Part shown: positions 63,756 through 64,000 of the stretch, one piece after another | Layout: each line of letters opens with the position of its first letter | Position numbering within the stretch: the first letter of the stretch is position 1 | The notes under the pieces: model-generated | Databases searched by the model: none | Told to the model about the DNA's origin: nothing | What the model saw: only the letters and a program-made list of their open reading frames with translations | From: Tanypteryx hageni | Lineage: Eukaryota; Arthropoda; Insecta; Odonata; Petaluridae | Direction of reading: 5' to 3' | DNA: 64,000 nt | Assembly: GCA_028673005.1 (NCBI GenBank) | Contig: CM054116.1 | Coordinates: forward strand, 94,694,707-94,758,706 | Program-made: the position numbers and the translations under genes

Positions 63756-64000
63756 ATAATTTTTCTTCCTCTCTTCGCAGAATTGTACAGTCTGGCATAT
63801 ACTTCCATGCATACGTATAAAGTTCATACATATATGTTTCCTTTTCCATCTTGTCGAGCATTTACTTTTCGATAAAAGAACCAAGTGATTGTCATTCCGT
63901 CTATTCTTACATTATTTAAATAACCATTTTAATTTACTGAGTAATGCAGACCGTGTACTTAATACATTCCACGGTTAAAAAATAAGTAGAATTTCATAAA

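Overview
Eukaryotic nuclear DNA, most likely from an arthropod. The window is AT-rich, long-introned and full of DNA-transposon remnants. The host identification is an inference from gene style and repeats (Penelope-like, Tigger/pogo, hAT, piggyBac, tRNA-derived SINE); I cannot name the species.

The only host gene I can support is one large plus-strand gene running from about 9.7 kb to at least 61.8 kb and probably past the right edge. I reconstructed 18 exons (about 4.16 kb, roughly 1,385 codons) from splice sites and reading-frame continuity; every adjacent pair is phase-compatible. In order it encodes a Ser/Asp/Glu-rich N-terminus, one PDZ domain (exons 4-6), a Dbl-homology (DH) domain (exons 7-10), a PH domain (exons 11-15), Ser/Pro/Gly-rich linkers, and a strongly acidic CpG-rich exon ending in a basic/hydrophobic segment. 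It therefore reads as a PDZ-DH-PH Rho-family guanine nucleotide exchange factor. The sequence suggests three transcript variations: a PDZ-only form using a terminal exon at 18.3 kb, a form stopping at 36.44 kb just after the PH domain, and the full-length form. One intron appears to be of GC-AG type.

Layout. 1-9.7 kb: a small MITE, a broken hAT transposase, a Penelope-like GIY-YIG fragment with a degenerate hammerhead-like motif, hAT ends, and no recognisable gene. 9.7-13.3 kb: the first candidate exon, a hAT element holding a tRNA-derived SINE and a Tigger MITE, a long pyrimidine tract and a CpG-containing stretch. 13.3-36.4 kb: exons 2-15, with hAT, Tigger-like and piggyBac insertions inside introns. 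36.3-56.8 kb: a single intron of about 20.5 kb that holds many elements, including a near-complete but degenerate Tigger, nested hAT MITEs, foldback elements and a hammerhead-like palindrome with a 15-bp target-site duplication. 56.8-61.8 kb: exons 16-18. 61.8-64 kb: LINE-tail-like sequence, tRNA-like relics and a short MITE.

All transposase genes seen are broken. I saw no intact tRNA, rRNA, CRISPR or bacterial-type feature. Exon limits, TIRs and target-site duplications were read by eye and are not supported by transcripts or database searches.
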